Origin: Paraburkholderia sp. BCC1885
Lineage (GTDB): Bacteria; Pseudomonadota; Gammaproteobacteria; Burkholderiales; Burkholderiaceae
Length of the DNA stretch: 64,000 nt
Direction: 5' to 3'
NCBI RefSeq assembly: GCF_900996235.1
Contig: NZ_CAAJGM010000022.1
Location: forward strand, 62,001 to 126,000
Shown here: one piece after another, positions 1 through 9,122 of the stretch
How the letters are laid out: the number at the start of each line of letters is the position of its first letter
How positions within the stretch are numbered: position 1 is the first letter of the stretch
Notes under the pieces: model-generated
Seen by the model: only the letters and a program-made list of their open reading frames with translations
The model's database searches: none
What the model was told of the DNA's origin: nothing
Program-made: the position numbers and the translations under genes

Positions 1-877
<877 letters not shown>

Positions 878-911
878 GGCGCCGGAATCCACCCCTTCAC
901 CATTGCCGATC

Positions 912-1838
912 ATGACCGCCCATCGCACTTTCGAACTGGTCGCGCCCTCGGGTTACCCGCATGACGCCGAAGCGATTCGCCGGGCGCTGCATCGCCTGCA
1001 CGCACAAGGTCACCATGTGGAGGGCGTCAGCGCCACCGAGCGCCGCTACCAGCGCTTCGCCGGCACCGATGGCGAGCGCGCCGCCGAGCTGAACCGGCTG
1101 GCCGATCCGTCGCGCAAGCTGCCGGACATCGTGCTCGCCGTGCGCGGCGGTTACGGCGCGGTGCGGATTCTGCATGGCCTCGACTACGAGGGCTTGCAGC
1201 GGCGGCTGACCGATCAGCCGGTCGCGTTCGTCGGCCATAGCGATTTCACCGCCATTCAGATGGCGTTGCTGGCGCGTTCGGGGCTTAAGACCTTCGGCGG
1301 CCCGATGCTGATGGGTGATTTCGGCGCCGAGAATCTCAGCGAAGTCATGACGCAACGGTTCTGGTCGACGCTGACCGCGCCGACGGTGACGGTGACCAGC
1401 ACGGTGCCGCAGGCCCAGGCAGTCGACGTCAGCGGCATGCTGTGGGGCGGCAACCTCGCCGTGCTGGCCGCGCTGGCCGGCACGCCCTATATGCCGCCGG
1501 TGGAGGGCGGCATCCTGTTCGTCGAGGATGTCAACGAACAGCCGTTCCGTCTCGAACGGGCACTCTATCAACTGCATCTGGCGGGAATTCTCGAGCGGCA
1601 GCAGGCGCTGGTGCTCGGCGATTTTTCGGGCGGCAAGCCCTTCGAATACGACAACGGCTACGACCTGAACGCGATGATCGAGCACATACGCTCGGTGATC
1701 GGCATCCCGGTCATTACGGGGCTGCAGTTCGGGCATATCCCGAACCTGGTGACGCTGCCGGTCGGCGCGGACGCGCATCTGGTTTCCGACGCACATGGCT
1801 TCAGGCTCACGGCGACGGGGTATCCGCATCTCGGCTGA
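912..1838 (+). CDS. ldcA: LD-carboxypeptidase (peptidase S66 family)
   Basis: Probable cytoplasmic muramoyltetrapeptide carboxypeptidase, which removes the terminal D-Ala from tetrapeptides during murein recycling. The 308-residue product starts at ATG 912 (MTAHRTFELVAPSGY). Family features seen are the N-terminal VAPSG strand, VRGGYGAVRIL near residue 80, the nucleophile elbow GHSDFTA with Ser110, LFVEDVNEQPFRLER near 202-216 with the catalytic Glu region, and GLQFGHIPN near the C-terminus with the catalytic His. Length and motif order fit S66 enzymes. It follows tadA closely and ends just before a strong terminator, so the two may share a transcript. Confidence 0.88.
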   Translation: MTAHRTFELVAPSGYPHDAEAIRRALHRLHAQGHHVEGVSATERRYQRFAGTDGERAAELNRLADPSRKLPDIVLAVRGGYGAVRILHGLDYEGLQRRLTDQPVAFVGHSDFTAIQMALLARSGLKTFGGPMLMGDFGAENLSEVMTQRFWSTLTAPTVTVTSTVPQAQAVDVSGMLWGGNLAVLAALAGTPYMPPVEGGILFVEDVNEQPFRLERALYQLHLAGILERQQALVLGDFSGGKPFEYDNGYDLNAMIEHIRSVIGIPVITGLQFGHIPNLVTLPVGADAHLVSDAHGFRLTATGYPHLG

Positions 1839-1863
1839 TACGGAGTAGGGCACATTCGGCGAA

Positions 1864-1886
1864 GCGGGCGCATTGCCCGCTTTTTT
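1864..1886 (+). terminator. Rho-independent terminator after ldcA
   Basis: A GCGGGC/GCCCGC stem (1864-1869 and 1875-1880) with a five-base loop is followed directly by six T residues. It lies 25 nt after the ldcA stop. Confidence 0.88.
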
Positions 1887-1961
1887 ATTGCTACTGAACG
1901 CAACTAACGGTCAGGCAGCACGTCCGCCCACAAACACCTGTGCGATTTGGCGCAGAGGATT

Positions 1962-1971
1962 TTGTTGACAA
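1962..1971. promoter_or_regulatory. Operator-like repeat TTGTTGACAA (distal copy)
   Basis: The decamer TTGTTGACAA has TTGT/ACAA arms. It recurs exactly at 2103-2112, 141 bp closer to the GntR gene. TTGTnnACAA resembles operators of the FadR/FCD branch of GntR regulators. No good -10 element follows this copy, so it reads as an auxiliary binding site rather than a promoter. Confidence 0.45.
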
Positions 1972-2102
1972 TATTTGTCTGCAGAACGAGGGGCGTCAGA
2001 CCGCCGCGAAGCTGATAACGCCAGCCAGAAAGGCCTGTCGCCCGTCCCACCGAGTCCATCTCACAGGCCGTGTTTCCGCTTACCGAAAAATCAATATTGA
2101 AA

Positions 2103-2133
2103 TTGTTGACAATCATTGTGTCCATCCTATGAT
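2103..2133 (+). promoter_or_regulatory. Promoter with overlapping operator for the GntR gene
   Basis: TTGACA at 2106-2111, a 16-base spacer and TATGAT at 2128-2133 form a near-consensus sigma-70 promoter. The -35 element lies inside ATTGTTGACAAT (2102-2113), a palindrome with five-base arms and two central bases. Expected transcription start is about 2140, leaving a leader of under 20 nt before ATG 2158. The overlap suggests autorepression. Confidence 0.6.
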
Positions 2134-2157
2134 GGGCAACATAACGGAACACATATT

Positions 2158-2859
2158 ATGTCGACGCCATCCTCCGCCACCTCGAATGGTTCGAAGCCCG
2201 AAGCGATTGCCGAGCGCATCCGCGCGGCGATCCTCGAACATCGGCTGGCGCCTGGGGCCAAGCTGACCGAAGCACAGTTGTGCGAAGTATTCGGCGTCAA
2301 GCGCGGACCGATCCGCCAGGCGCTCGCCTTGCTGGCGACCGACCGGCTCGTCGATCTCGAGCCGAATCGCGGCGCCTTCGTCGCGAGTCCGTCGCTGCAG
2401 GAAGTGCATGAGGTGTTCGAGATGCGCCGCATCATCGAACTGGCGGTGGTGGAGCGGATTTGTGCGGGGCATGGCCCGCGTCGTCTGAAGCATATTGGCA
2501 GCATGATCGGCCGCGAGCGCAAGGCGTTCGAAAACCGCGATTTTTCGGCATGGATCCGCCTCTCCGGCGAGTTCCACACCGAGCTGGCGTCGCTCACCGG
2601 CAACACGGTGTTGTGCGACTGTCTGAATGGATTGGTGGCGCGTTCAACTTTGATTTCGGCTTTGTACGAATCGCTCGGGCGCAGCCCATGTTCGTTCGAA
2701 GACCATGCAGCCATTCTCGCCGCGCTCGACGCCGGCGATGCCAGCGAGGCGGCGGCCCTGATGTCGCGCCACCTGCAAAGCGTCGAACTGAAAATGCTCG
2801 ACAGACCGGCGCGTGGCGCAGCGGATCTGCACGAAGTGTTCGGCGCCCTGCACGCATAA
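2158..2859 (+). CDS. GntR-family regulator (FCD subfamily)
   Basis: A 233-residue transcription factor. Residues 15-75 form the winged helix of the GntR family (IRAAILEHRLAPGAKLTEAQLCEVFGV, then GPIRQALALLATDRLVDLEPNRGAFV). The rest is an all-helical FCD ligand-binding domain that normally senses a small carboxylate or purine metabolite. It stands at the head of the purine-degradation genes, transcribed in the same direction as the NCS1 permease, so it is the prime candidate regulator of this locus. Its promoter overlaps an operator-like palindrome that is repeated upstream. Start at ATG 2158 puts the wing-helix at the usual place; a longer frame from 2116 would begin before the predicted transcription start. 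Confidence 0.9.
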   Translation: MSTPSSATSNGSKPEAIAERIRAAILEHRLAPGAKLTEAQLCEVFGVKRGPIRQALALLATDRLVDLEPNRGAFVASPSLQEVHEVFEMRRIIELAVVERICAGHGPRRLKHIGSMIGRERKAFENRDFSAWIRLSGEFHTELASLTGNTVLCDCLNGLVARSTLISALYESLGRSPCSFEDHAAILAALDAGDASEAAALMSRHLQSVELKMLDRPARGAADLHEVFGALHA

Positions 2860-3024
2860 AAAGACGCGCGGTACTAAACCAGAATTGACGGGTCATCGCG
2901 GATGGGCGGTGTGACCGATTTCGTCCCTACGGCCTGCGTGCCGCTGTCCGGTGCGCGCCGGATAAAAGAGTAAGAACGCTTCGTCACAAGCCCGCGGCTG
3001 GCGGCGAAGCGGCAATAAAAAGTG

Positions 3025-3042
3025 CTTAGTTGTACAGATAAG
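3025..3042. promoter_or_regulatory. Near-palindrome upstream of the NCS1 permease
   Basis: The 18-mer CTTAGTTGTACAGATAAG matches its own reverse complement at seven of nine base pairs around a TGTACA core. It lies about 120 bp before the permease start in the leader region between the GntR gene and the permease, a reasonable place for an operator. It is not an exact copy of the TTGTTGACAA sites. Confidence 0.3.
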
Positions 3043-3164
3043 TACGAAGACACCGCGGAGCCGCGATGCGTCTGCTGTCCAACCTGGCCGGGAAGGATGC
3101 GGTGCGTATCGGATGCATTGCCCGTCGATCTGCCGTCGACGGCCCTCACACTCAAGGAGCAGCC

Positions 3165-4658
3165 ATGGCTCAGTTCAGTGCAGCACCGCGTAATCCCGCT
3201 ATCCCTGCTTTCGACGGGGAAGGCCCAGCCTCCGATCCCGGCATGCCCGCAGGTTACAGCGAGCGGCTGTATAACGAAGACCTCGCACCGCTGCGTCACC
3301 AGACGTGGAGCGCGTATAACATCTTCGCGTTCTGGATGTCCGACGTGCACAGCGTCGGCGGTTATGTGTTCGCCGGCAGTCTGTTCGCACTCGGTCTCAC
3401 GAGCTGGCAGGTGCTGATTGCGCTGCTGGTCGGCATTACGATCGTCAACGTCCTGTGCAATCTGATCGCCAAGCCGAGCCAGCAAAACGGCGTGCCGTAT
3501 CCGGTTGCGTGCCGTGCGACGTTTGGCGTGCTCGGCGCGAACATTCCGGCTGTGATTCGCGGGTTGATCGCGGTGGCGTGGTATGGCATCCAGACCTATC
3601 TCGCTTCGAGCGCGCTGGTGATCGTGGTGCTGAAATTCTTCCCGCAACTGCTGCCCTATGCGGACGTGCATCGTCATGGGCTGATGGGACTCTCCACGCT
3701 CGGCTGGTGCGGCTTCATGCTGCTATGGGTGCTGCAGGCATTGGTGTTCTGGCACGGCATGGAAACGATCAAGAAGTTTATCGATTTCGCCGGACCGGCT
3801 GTATACGTGGTGATGTTCGTGCTCGCCGGTTACATGGTGTGGCGGGCGGGCTGGCGCAACATCGGCATCAACCTGGGCGGCGTCAAATATCATGGCCTCG
3901 AAGTGGTGCCGGTGATGATCACGGCGACCTCGCTCGTGGTGTCGTATTTCTCGGGGCCGATGCTGAATTTCGGCGACTTCTCGCGCTACGGCAAGAGCTT
4001 TAGAAGCGTGAAAAAGGGCAATTTCTGGGGCTTGCCGGTCAACTTCCTGGCTTTCTCGCTCGTCACGGTGGTCACGACCGCAGCCACCTTGCCTGTATTC
4101 GGCCAGTTGATCACCGATCCGGTGGAGACGGTCGGCCGCATCGATTATCCGAGCGCGGTGATTCTGGGCGCGCTGACGTTCACGATCGCGACGATCGGCA
4201 TCAATATCGTGGCCAACTTCGTTTCCCCGGCCTTCGATTTCTCCAACGTGGCGCCGCGTCTCATCAGCTGGCGCATGGGCGGGATGCTGGCGGCGGTGGC
4301 GTCGATTTTCATCACGCCGTGGAACCTCTTCAACAACCCGGCGGTGATTCACTACACGCTCGACGTGCTCGGCAGCTTCATCGGTCCTTTGTATGGTGTC
4401 CTGATTGTCGATTTCTACCTGGTGAGGCGTCAGAAGATTGTGCTGAACGATCTTTATACCGTCGCCGAAACGGGTACGTACTGGTATCGCAACGGGGTGA
4501 ACTACAAGGCCGTCGCCGCTTTGCTGCCCGCTGCCGTGATTGCGGTGCTGTGCGTGATGGTGCCGTCGCTCGACGGTATGGCGAATTTCTCGTGGTTCAT
4601 CGGTGCGGCGCTCGGCGCAGTGTTCTATCGCGCCTTGACGATTCGCTCAGCGGGCTGA
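3165..4658 (+). CDS. NCS1-family nucleobase/allantoin permease
   Basis: A 497-residue inner-membrane cation symporter of the nucleobase:cation symporter-1 family, with about twelve hydrophobic segments. Family landmarks are the N-terminal WSAYNIFAFWMSDVHSVGGY, KPSQQNGVPYPVACR near residue 105, and VAWYGIQTYLASSAL. The start at ATG 3165 is preceded by AAGGAG at 3154-3159. The frame is open further upstream but lacks family sequence there. It is followed after 13 nt by the racemase gene, so the substrate is most likely allantoin, uric acid or a related hydantoin. Uracil or cytosine transport cannot be excluded from sequence. Confidence 0.87.
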   Translation: MAQFSAAPRNPAIPAFDGEGPASDPGMPAGYSERLYNEDLAPLRHQTWSAYNIFAFWMSDVHSVGGYVFAGSLFALGLTSWQVLIALLVGITIVNVLCNLIAKPSQQNGVPYPVACRATFGVLGANIPAVIRGLIAVAWYGIQTYLASSALVIVVLKFFPQLLPYADVHRHGLMGLSTLGWCGFMLLWVLQALVFWHGMETIKKFIDFAGPAVYVVMFVLAGYMVWRAGWRNIGINLGGVKYHGLEVVPVMITATSLVVSYFSGPMLNFGDFSRYGKSFRSVKKGNFWGLPVNFLAFSLVTVVTTAATLPVFGQLITDPVETVGRIDYPSAVILGALTFTIATIGINIVANFVSPAFDFSNVAPRLISWRMGGMLAAVASIFITPWNLFNNPAVIHYTLDVLGSFIGPLYGVLIVDFYLVRRQKIVLNDLYTVAETGTYWYRNGVNYKAVAALLPAAVIAVLCVMVPSLDGMANFSWFIGAALGAVFYRALTIRSAG

Positions 4659-4671
4659 AACAGGAGGGCAA

Positions 4672-5451
4672 ATGCGTATCAAGCTGATCAACCCGAATAC
4701 CACCGTGCGCATGACCGAGGCGATGGGGCGCTGCGCACGCGAAGTCGTCGCGCCGGGCACCGAGGTGATCGCGGTGAGCCCGGATTCGGGGCCGCCGTCG
4801 ATCGAGGGCTATTACGACGAGGCGCTTGCCGTCCCCGGCCTGCTGGCCGAAATCGCCGCGGGCGAGCGCGAAGGTTGCGACGGTTACGTGATCGCGTGTT
4901 TTGGCGACCCCGGCCTCTATGCGGCGCGTGAACTGGCGCGCGGTCCGGTGATCGGAATTGCCGAAGCGGCGATGCACGCGGCCAGCGTGCTGGCGCCGGC
5001 CTTTTCCGTCGTGACCACGCTTGAGCGCACCTGCGGCATGGCGTGGCATCTGGCCGAGCGCTACGGCATGACGCGTTTTTGCCGCAACGTCCGTGCGACC
5101 GATGTGGCCGTGCTCGAACTGGACCGGCCGGGCTCGGAGGCGCGGCGCATCATCCTCGACGAATGCCGTCGCGCGCTGGAAGAGGACGGCTCCGACGCCA
5201 TTGTGCTCGGCTGCGCGGGAATGGCGCAGCTCTGCGCGGAGATCGAGGACGCCCTGGGCGCCCCGGTTGTCGAAGGGGTGACGGCGGCGGTGAAGTGGGT
5301 AGAGGCACTGGTGACGCTGCGCCTTGGCACCGCCAAGCGCGGCGATTATGCGAGGCCGCTGGCGAAACGATACGACGGCGCGCTGGCGTCCTTCAGTCCG
5401 ACGGAAACGGATCCAAACCCTCGGCCGGCGCGCACGTCTCAGGCCCGCTAG
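4672..5451 (+). CDS. Hydantoin/allantoin racemase (Asp/Glu racemase superfamily)
   Basis: A 259-residue protein of the aspartate/glutamate/hydantoin racemase fold. It starts with the typical strand MRIKLINPNTT, and it has the two cysteine motifs expected of a two-base racemase: ACFGDPGL near residue 76 and LGCAGM near residue 182. A strong AGGAGG Shine-Dalgarno lies six bases before ATG 4672. In this locus the likely role is interconversion of (R)- and (S)-allantoin, so that allantoin of either hand can enter the allantoinase step. That role is inferred from context; the family also includes hydantoin racemases acting on amino-acid hydantoins. The C-terminal 25 residues are low in complexity and probably disordered. 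Confidence 0.85.
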   Translation: MRIKLINPNTTVRMTEAMGRCAREVVAPGTEVIAVSPDSGPPSIEGYYDEALAVPGLLAEIAAGEREGCDGYVIACFGDPGLYAARELARGPVIGIAEAAMHAASVLAPAFSVVTTLERTCGMAWHLAERYGMTRFCRNVRATDVAVLELDRPGSEARRIILDECRRALEEDGSDAIVLGCAGMAQLCAEIEDALGAPVVEGVTAAVKWVEALVTLRLGTAKRGDYARPLAKRYDGALASFSPTETDPNPRPARTSQAR

Positions 5452-5755
5452 CGCGGCGCCTCGCCAGGCGGCAGGAACGCCGTAAAGCAGGGAAAATGCC
5501 TGAAACGCGCGTGACAGGCGGGTAACGCGAGCGCGACCGGTCCAAGTCCCCAGGCGGCCGGCCGCGCACATACATTCAGTCTGACACGCACTATCTGGCC
5601 ACGTGTATGGGCGCGCCGGGACGTTTTCGCTACACTGGTCCGTCAGACGCTGGGGCAAATCGCGGGCGTTTCCTGCGGTTTCCGTGTTTTCCGCCCAAGC
5701 CGGCGCCGGTTTCCAGTTCCGTCATCCCGTTTCGTCACCACGCATTCGCCAAACC
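5452..5755. other. Gap between racemase and allantoinase genes
   Basis: 304 bases with no convincing gene. A TACACT hexamer at about 5632 could be a -10 element for an internal promoter, but no good -35 matches it. No terminator with a T-run was seen, so read-through from the racemase gene is possible. Confidence 0.4.
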
Positions 5756-6706
5756 ATGCCACTCGACTCGAACTATCCACGCGACCTGATCGGCTACGGC
5801 CGTCACCCGGTGCAGGCAAACTGGCCCGGACGGGCACGCGTCGCGGTGCAATTCGTGCTGAATTACGAGGAGGGCGGTGAAAACTGTGTGCTGCACGGCG
5901 ATCCGGGCTCGGAACAGTTCCTCTCGGAGATCGTCGGCGCGGCCGCCTATCCGGCGCGTCACATGAGCATGGAGTCGATCTACGAGTACGGCTCGCGCGC
6001 CGGGGTCTGGCGCATTCTGCGCGAATTCGAAAAACGCGGCTTGCCGTTGACCGTGTTCGGTGTCGGCATGGCGATCGAGCGTCATCCGGATCTCGGGCGT
6101 GCGTTTGTCGAACTGGGGCACGAGATCGCCTGCCACGGTTACCGCTGGATTCACTATCAGGATGCGTCGCCGGAGAAAGAGGCCGAGCACATGCGCCTCG
6201 GCATGGAAGCGATCGAGCGTGTGACGGGCGAGCGCCCGCTCGGCTGGTACACCGGCCGGGACAGTCCGAATACCCATCGTCTGGTGGCCGAATACGGCGG
6301 CTTCCTGTACGACTCGGATTACTACGGCGACGATCTGCCGTTCTGGATGGAGGTCGAAGTCAGCGGCGGCGCGAAGACGCCACAGCTGATCGTGCCGTAC
6401 ACGCTCGACACCAACGACATGCGCTTTGCGAGCCCGCAAGGCTTCAATACAGCCGATCACTTCTTCACGTATCTGCGAGACGCGTTCGACGTGCTTTACG
6501 AAGAAGGCGACGAAGCGCCGAAGATGCTTTCGATCGGCATGCACTGCCGGCTGCTCGGCCGCCCGGGGCGGTTCCGCGCACTGCAGCGCTTCCTCGACCA
6601 CATCGAACAGCACGATCGCGTGTGGGTGACGCGGCGCGTCGACATTGCGCGGCACTGGCGCGAACATCATCCTTATCCAACCAACAACCGCGGGGCTGCG
6701 GCATGA
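5756..6706 (+). CDS. puuE: Allantoinase PuuE (polysaccharide-deacetylase type)
   Basis: Opens the hydantoin ring of (S)-allantoin to give allantoate. This is the metal-independent, NodB-like allantoinase and not the amidohydrolase type. The 316 residues match PuuE length. Characteristic stretches are YPRDLIGYGRHP at the N-terminus, VQFVLNYEEGGE, SIYEYGSRAGVWRI, GHEIACHGYRWIHYQ and GWYTGRDSPNTHRL. The upstream part of the same frame lacks homology, so ATG 5756 is chosen. Its TGA overlaps the ATG of uraD (6703-6706), showing translational coupling of two successive steps of the pathway. Confidence 0.93.
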   Translation: MPLDSNYPRDLIGYGRHPVQANWPGRARVAVQFVLNYEEGGENCVLHGDPGSEQFLSEIVGAAAYPARHMSMESIYEYGSRAGVWRILREFEKRGLPLTVFGVGMAIERHPDLGRAFVELGHEIACHGYRWIHYQDASPEKEAEHMRLGMEAIERVTGERPLGWYTGRDSPNTHRLVAEYGGFLYDSDYYGDDLPFWMEVEVSGGAKTPQLIVPYTLDTNDMRFASPQGFNTADHFFTYLRDAFDVLYEEGDEAPKMLSIGMHCRLLGRPGRFRALQRFLDHIEQHDRVWVTRRVDIARHWREHHPYPTNNRGAAA

Positions 6707-7224
6707 AGGCGATGCAATACACTCTGGACCAACTCAACAGCATCTCGACCGACGCGTTCGTCGCGGCGCTGTCGGGCATCTTCGAGCACTCGCCGTGGGT
6801 CGCGGAAGTCGCAGCCGCACAGCGTCCTTTTGCCAGCATCGACGCGCTGCATCGCACGATGTCCAACGCAGTCGAAACCGCCGGCGAAGCGAAGCAGCTT
6901 GCATTGATCAATGCCCACCCGGAGCTGGCAGGCAAGGCCGCCGTGCGCGGCGAACTGACGGCGGAGTCGACCCGCGAGCAAAGCGGCGCGGGCCTCTCGC
7001 AATGCACGCAGGAAGAATTCGACAAGCTGGTGGGTTTGAACGCGGCGTATCGCAAGAAATTCGGTTTTCCGTTTATTCTCGCGGTGCGCGGCTATGACCG
7101 CCACGGCATCATCGCCAACTTCGAAGCGCGCGTGAACAATAGCCGCGCCGACGAATTGCGCGCGAGCCTGGATCAGATCTACCGTATCGCACGTTTTCGG
7201 CTCGACGACCTGATCGACGCGTAA
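6703..7224 (+). CDS. uraD: OHCU decarboxylase UraD
   Basis: Decarboxylates 2-oxo-4-hydroxy-4-carboxy-5-ureidoimidazoline to (S)-allantoin, the step after hydroxyisourate hydrolase. The 173-residue all-helical protein has the hallmark NAHPELAGK with catalytic His72, EFDKLVGLNAAYRKKFGFPFI, and the Arg-rich C-terminal helix. The start ATG 6703 overlaps the puuE stop. Without this enzyme and UraH the intermediates would decay to racemic allantoin, which may explain why a racemase is also kept in the locus. A gap of 101 nt separates it from alc. Confidence 0.93.
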   Translation: MKAMQYTLDQLNSISTDAFVAALSGIFEHSPWVAEVAAAQRPFASIDALHRTMSNAVETAGEAKQLALINAHPELAGKAAVRGELTAESTREQSGAGLSQCTQEEFDKLVGLNAAYRKKFGFPFILAVRGYDRHGIIANFEARVNNSRADELRASLDQIYRIARFRLDDLIDA

Positions 7225-7325
7225 CTGCGCGTCCGCATCAGCGTGAACGCGCGCGTTTTGACACGGCGCTGCAAGTCTCGAACCGAAGCGTTTTCTAGCA
7301 CTATCAGACAGGAAGGAAGACAACG

Positions 7326-8336
7326 ATGGCACTCCCGATTCTCGACCCCAACGCACCGGACTTCACGCGCCGCTATGTGAACCTGGCGGATCCGCGTCTC
7401 GGCGCGCAGGCGCTCGAGGCGAGCGACGATTTCTTCGCGCCGAAGGAACGCATGCTGAATCCGGAACCGGCTGTCTTCATTCCGGGCAAGTACGACGATC
7501 ACGGCAAGTGGATGGACGGCTGGGAAACGCGCCGCAAGCGCACCACCGGTTACGACTGGTGCGTGGTGAAGCTCGCGCGTCCGGGTGTGATCAAAGGTCT
7601 CGATCTCGATACGAGCCACTTCACGGGCAACTTCCCGCCGGCGGCGTCGGTGGAAGCGGCGCGGGTGGTGGACGGTCAGCCGAACCAGTCGACCCAGTGG
7701 ACCGAAATCGTCCCGTCGGCCACGCTGCAAGGCAACAGTCACCACTATCACGAAGTCGGCGATACGAACGCTTACACGCACCTGCGCGTGAACATCTATC
7801 CGGACGGCGGGATTGCGCGTCTGCGGGTCTACGGCCAGCCGCAAATGGACTGGGCCGGCGCGAGCCGCACCGAGCAGTTCGATCTGGCCGCGATGGAAAA
7901 CGGTGCGTACCTGGTCGCAGCAAACAACCAGCATTTCGGTGCGGCCTCGACCATCCTGATGCCGGGCCGTGGCGTGAACATGGGCGACGGCTGGGAAACG
8001 CGCCGCCGTCGCGAGCCGGGCAACGACTGGGCGATTGTCGCCCTGGCACAACCTGGCGTGATCAAGAAGATCGAAGTGGACACCGCGCACTTCAAGGGCA
8101 ACTTTCCGGACCGCTGCTCGATCCAGGCCGCCTATGTCACAGGCGGCACCGACAGCTCGCTGATCACCCAGGCGATGTTCTGGCCGGTGCTGCTGGGCGA
8201 ACAGAAGCTGAAGATGGACAACCAGCACTATTTCGAAAGCGAGGTGGCGTCGCTCGGACCGGTGACGCACGTGCGCTTTAACATCATTCCGGACGGCGGC
8301 GTTTCGCGTCTGCGTCTGTGGGGTACGCTCGCATAA
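7326..8336 (+). CDS. alc: Allantoicase
   Basis: Hydrolyses allantoate to ureidoglycolate and urea. The 336-residue product shows the two tandem jelly-roll repeats of allantoicases. [15 protein letters not shown] with [10 protein letters not shown] in the first half is echoed by [15 protein letters not shown] with [10 protein letters not shown] in the second, about 158 residues later. ATG 7326 is preceded by AGGAAGGA. The TAA stop shares its last base with the ATG of allA (8334-8338), so the two final enzymes are coupled. Urea released here would feed a urease that is not in this window. Confidence 0.95.
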   Translation: MALPILDPNAPDFTRRYVNLADPRLGAQALEASDDFFAPKERMLNPEPAVFIPGKYDDHGKWMDGWETRRKRTTGYDWCVVKLARPGVIKGLDLDTSHFTGNFPPAASVEAARVVDGQPNQSTQWTEIVPSATLQGNSHHYHEVGDTNAYTHLRVNIYPDGGIARLRVYGQPQMDWAGASRTEQFDLAAMENGAYLVAANNQHFGAASTILMPGRGVNMGDGWETRRRREPGNDWAIVALAQPGVIKKIEVDTAHFKGNFPDRCSIQAAYVTGGTDSSLITQAMFWPVLLGEQKLKMDNQHYFESEVASLGPVTHVRFNIIPDGGVSRLRLWGTLA

Positions 8337-8848
8337 TGAAAACGCTCGCCATCGAACCGTTGACGAAGGATGCGTTCGCCCCGTTCGGCGACGTAATCGA
8401 ACTCGAAGGCGCGAAGCAGATTCCGATCAACCTCGGCACGACGATCCGCTATCACGATCTCGCGAAAGTGGACGTCACCGACGAGAACGGTCGCACGCTG
8501 GTGAATCTGTTTCGTGGCCAGCCGCGCGTGCTGCCGTTCGAGGTGAAGATGCTCGAACGGCATCCGCTCGGCAGCCAGGCGTTTGTGCCGCTGAACGACA
8601 AGCCGTACCTCGTGGTCGTGGCGCCGGCCGGCGAGCTCGATGCGACGCGGATTCGCGCGTTCGTGACGAACGGCTGGCAGGGGGTGAACTACGCGAAGGG
8701 CGTGTGGCATCATCCGTTGCTCGCGCTCGCCGAGGTGAGCGATTTCATCGTCGTGGATCGTGGCGGCGATGGGCTCAATCTCAACGAGCAGGATCTGGCT
8801 GAGTCGTTTTGGTTGACCGAGGATGCGTTGAGTGGGGCGACCGTCTGA
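8336..8848 (+). CDS. allA: Ureidoglycolate lyase AllA
   Basis: Cleaves ureidoglycolate to glyoxylate and urea and ends the pathway in carbon form. The 170-residue cupin-like protein begins [22 protein letters not shown] and contains [29 protein letters not shown] and [16 protein letters not shown], all typical of AllA. The start overlaps the alc stop by one base. It is the last gene of the forward purine operon; a hairpin about 50 bp downstream probably ends transcription. Confidence 0.94.
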   Translation: MKTLAIEPLTKDAFAPFGDVIELEGAKQIPINLGTTIRYHDLAKVDVTDENGRTLVNLFRGQPRVLPFEVKMLERHPLGSQAFVPLNDKPYLVVVAPAGELDATRIRAFVTNGWQGVNYAKGVWHHPLLALAEVSDFIVVDRGGDGLNLNEQDLAESFWLTEDALSGATV

Positions 8849-8899
8849 TGGCGTAGCCGCTCGCGCATAAGACGCGATCGAGTGGGTCGCTGGAAGAAC

Positions 8900-8935
8900 A
8901 AACGCCCGTGGCATTGTGTGCCTCGGGCGTTTTGT
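8900..8935 (+). terminator. Terminator after allA
   Basis: The inverted repeat AACGCCCG (8901-8908) / CGGGCGTT (8924-8931) extends inward by GGCA/TGCC after one T-T mismatch, and is followed by TTTGT. It lies 50 nt after allA. Confidence 0.75.
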
Positions 8936-9019
8936 ATTGGGCCTCGGCTTCGTGCATGCTTCAACGCATCGAAGTCCTCAGAGCCGTACATCGTTCAAGC
9001 TCACTACGTCCTAAACCAA

Positions 9020-9051
9020 AGCGGGCTTTGCGCTCCCGCGCAAAGCCCGCT
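9020..9051 (-). terminator. Terminator after puuD
   Basis: A perfect 14-bp stem (9020-9033 and 9038-9051) with a TCCC loop. On the minus strand it is followed by a T-rich stretch, and it lies about 70 nt beyond the puuD stop. Confidence 0.75.
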
Positions 9052-9122
9052 GCCTGTCTCCATCGGCGACCGGCCAGGTGAAACGGCCGGCCGCTTCAGC
9101 GATCCGGCCTCGCCTCAATCGC

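Noticed and set aside
3025..3042. Treating the permease-upstream near-palindrome as a third copy of the GntR site
   Set aside because: It shares only TTGT and ACA with different spacing, so it is listed as a separate weak candidate.
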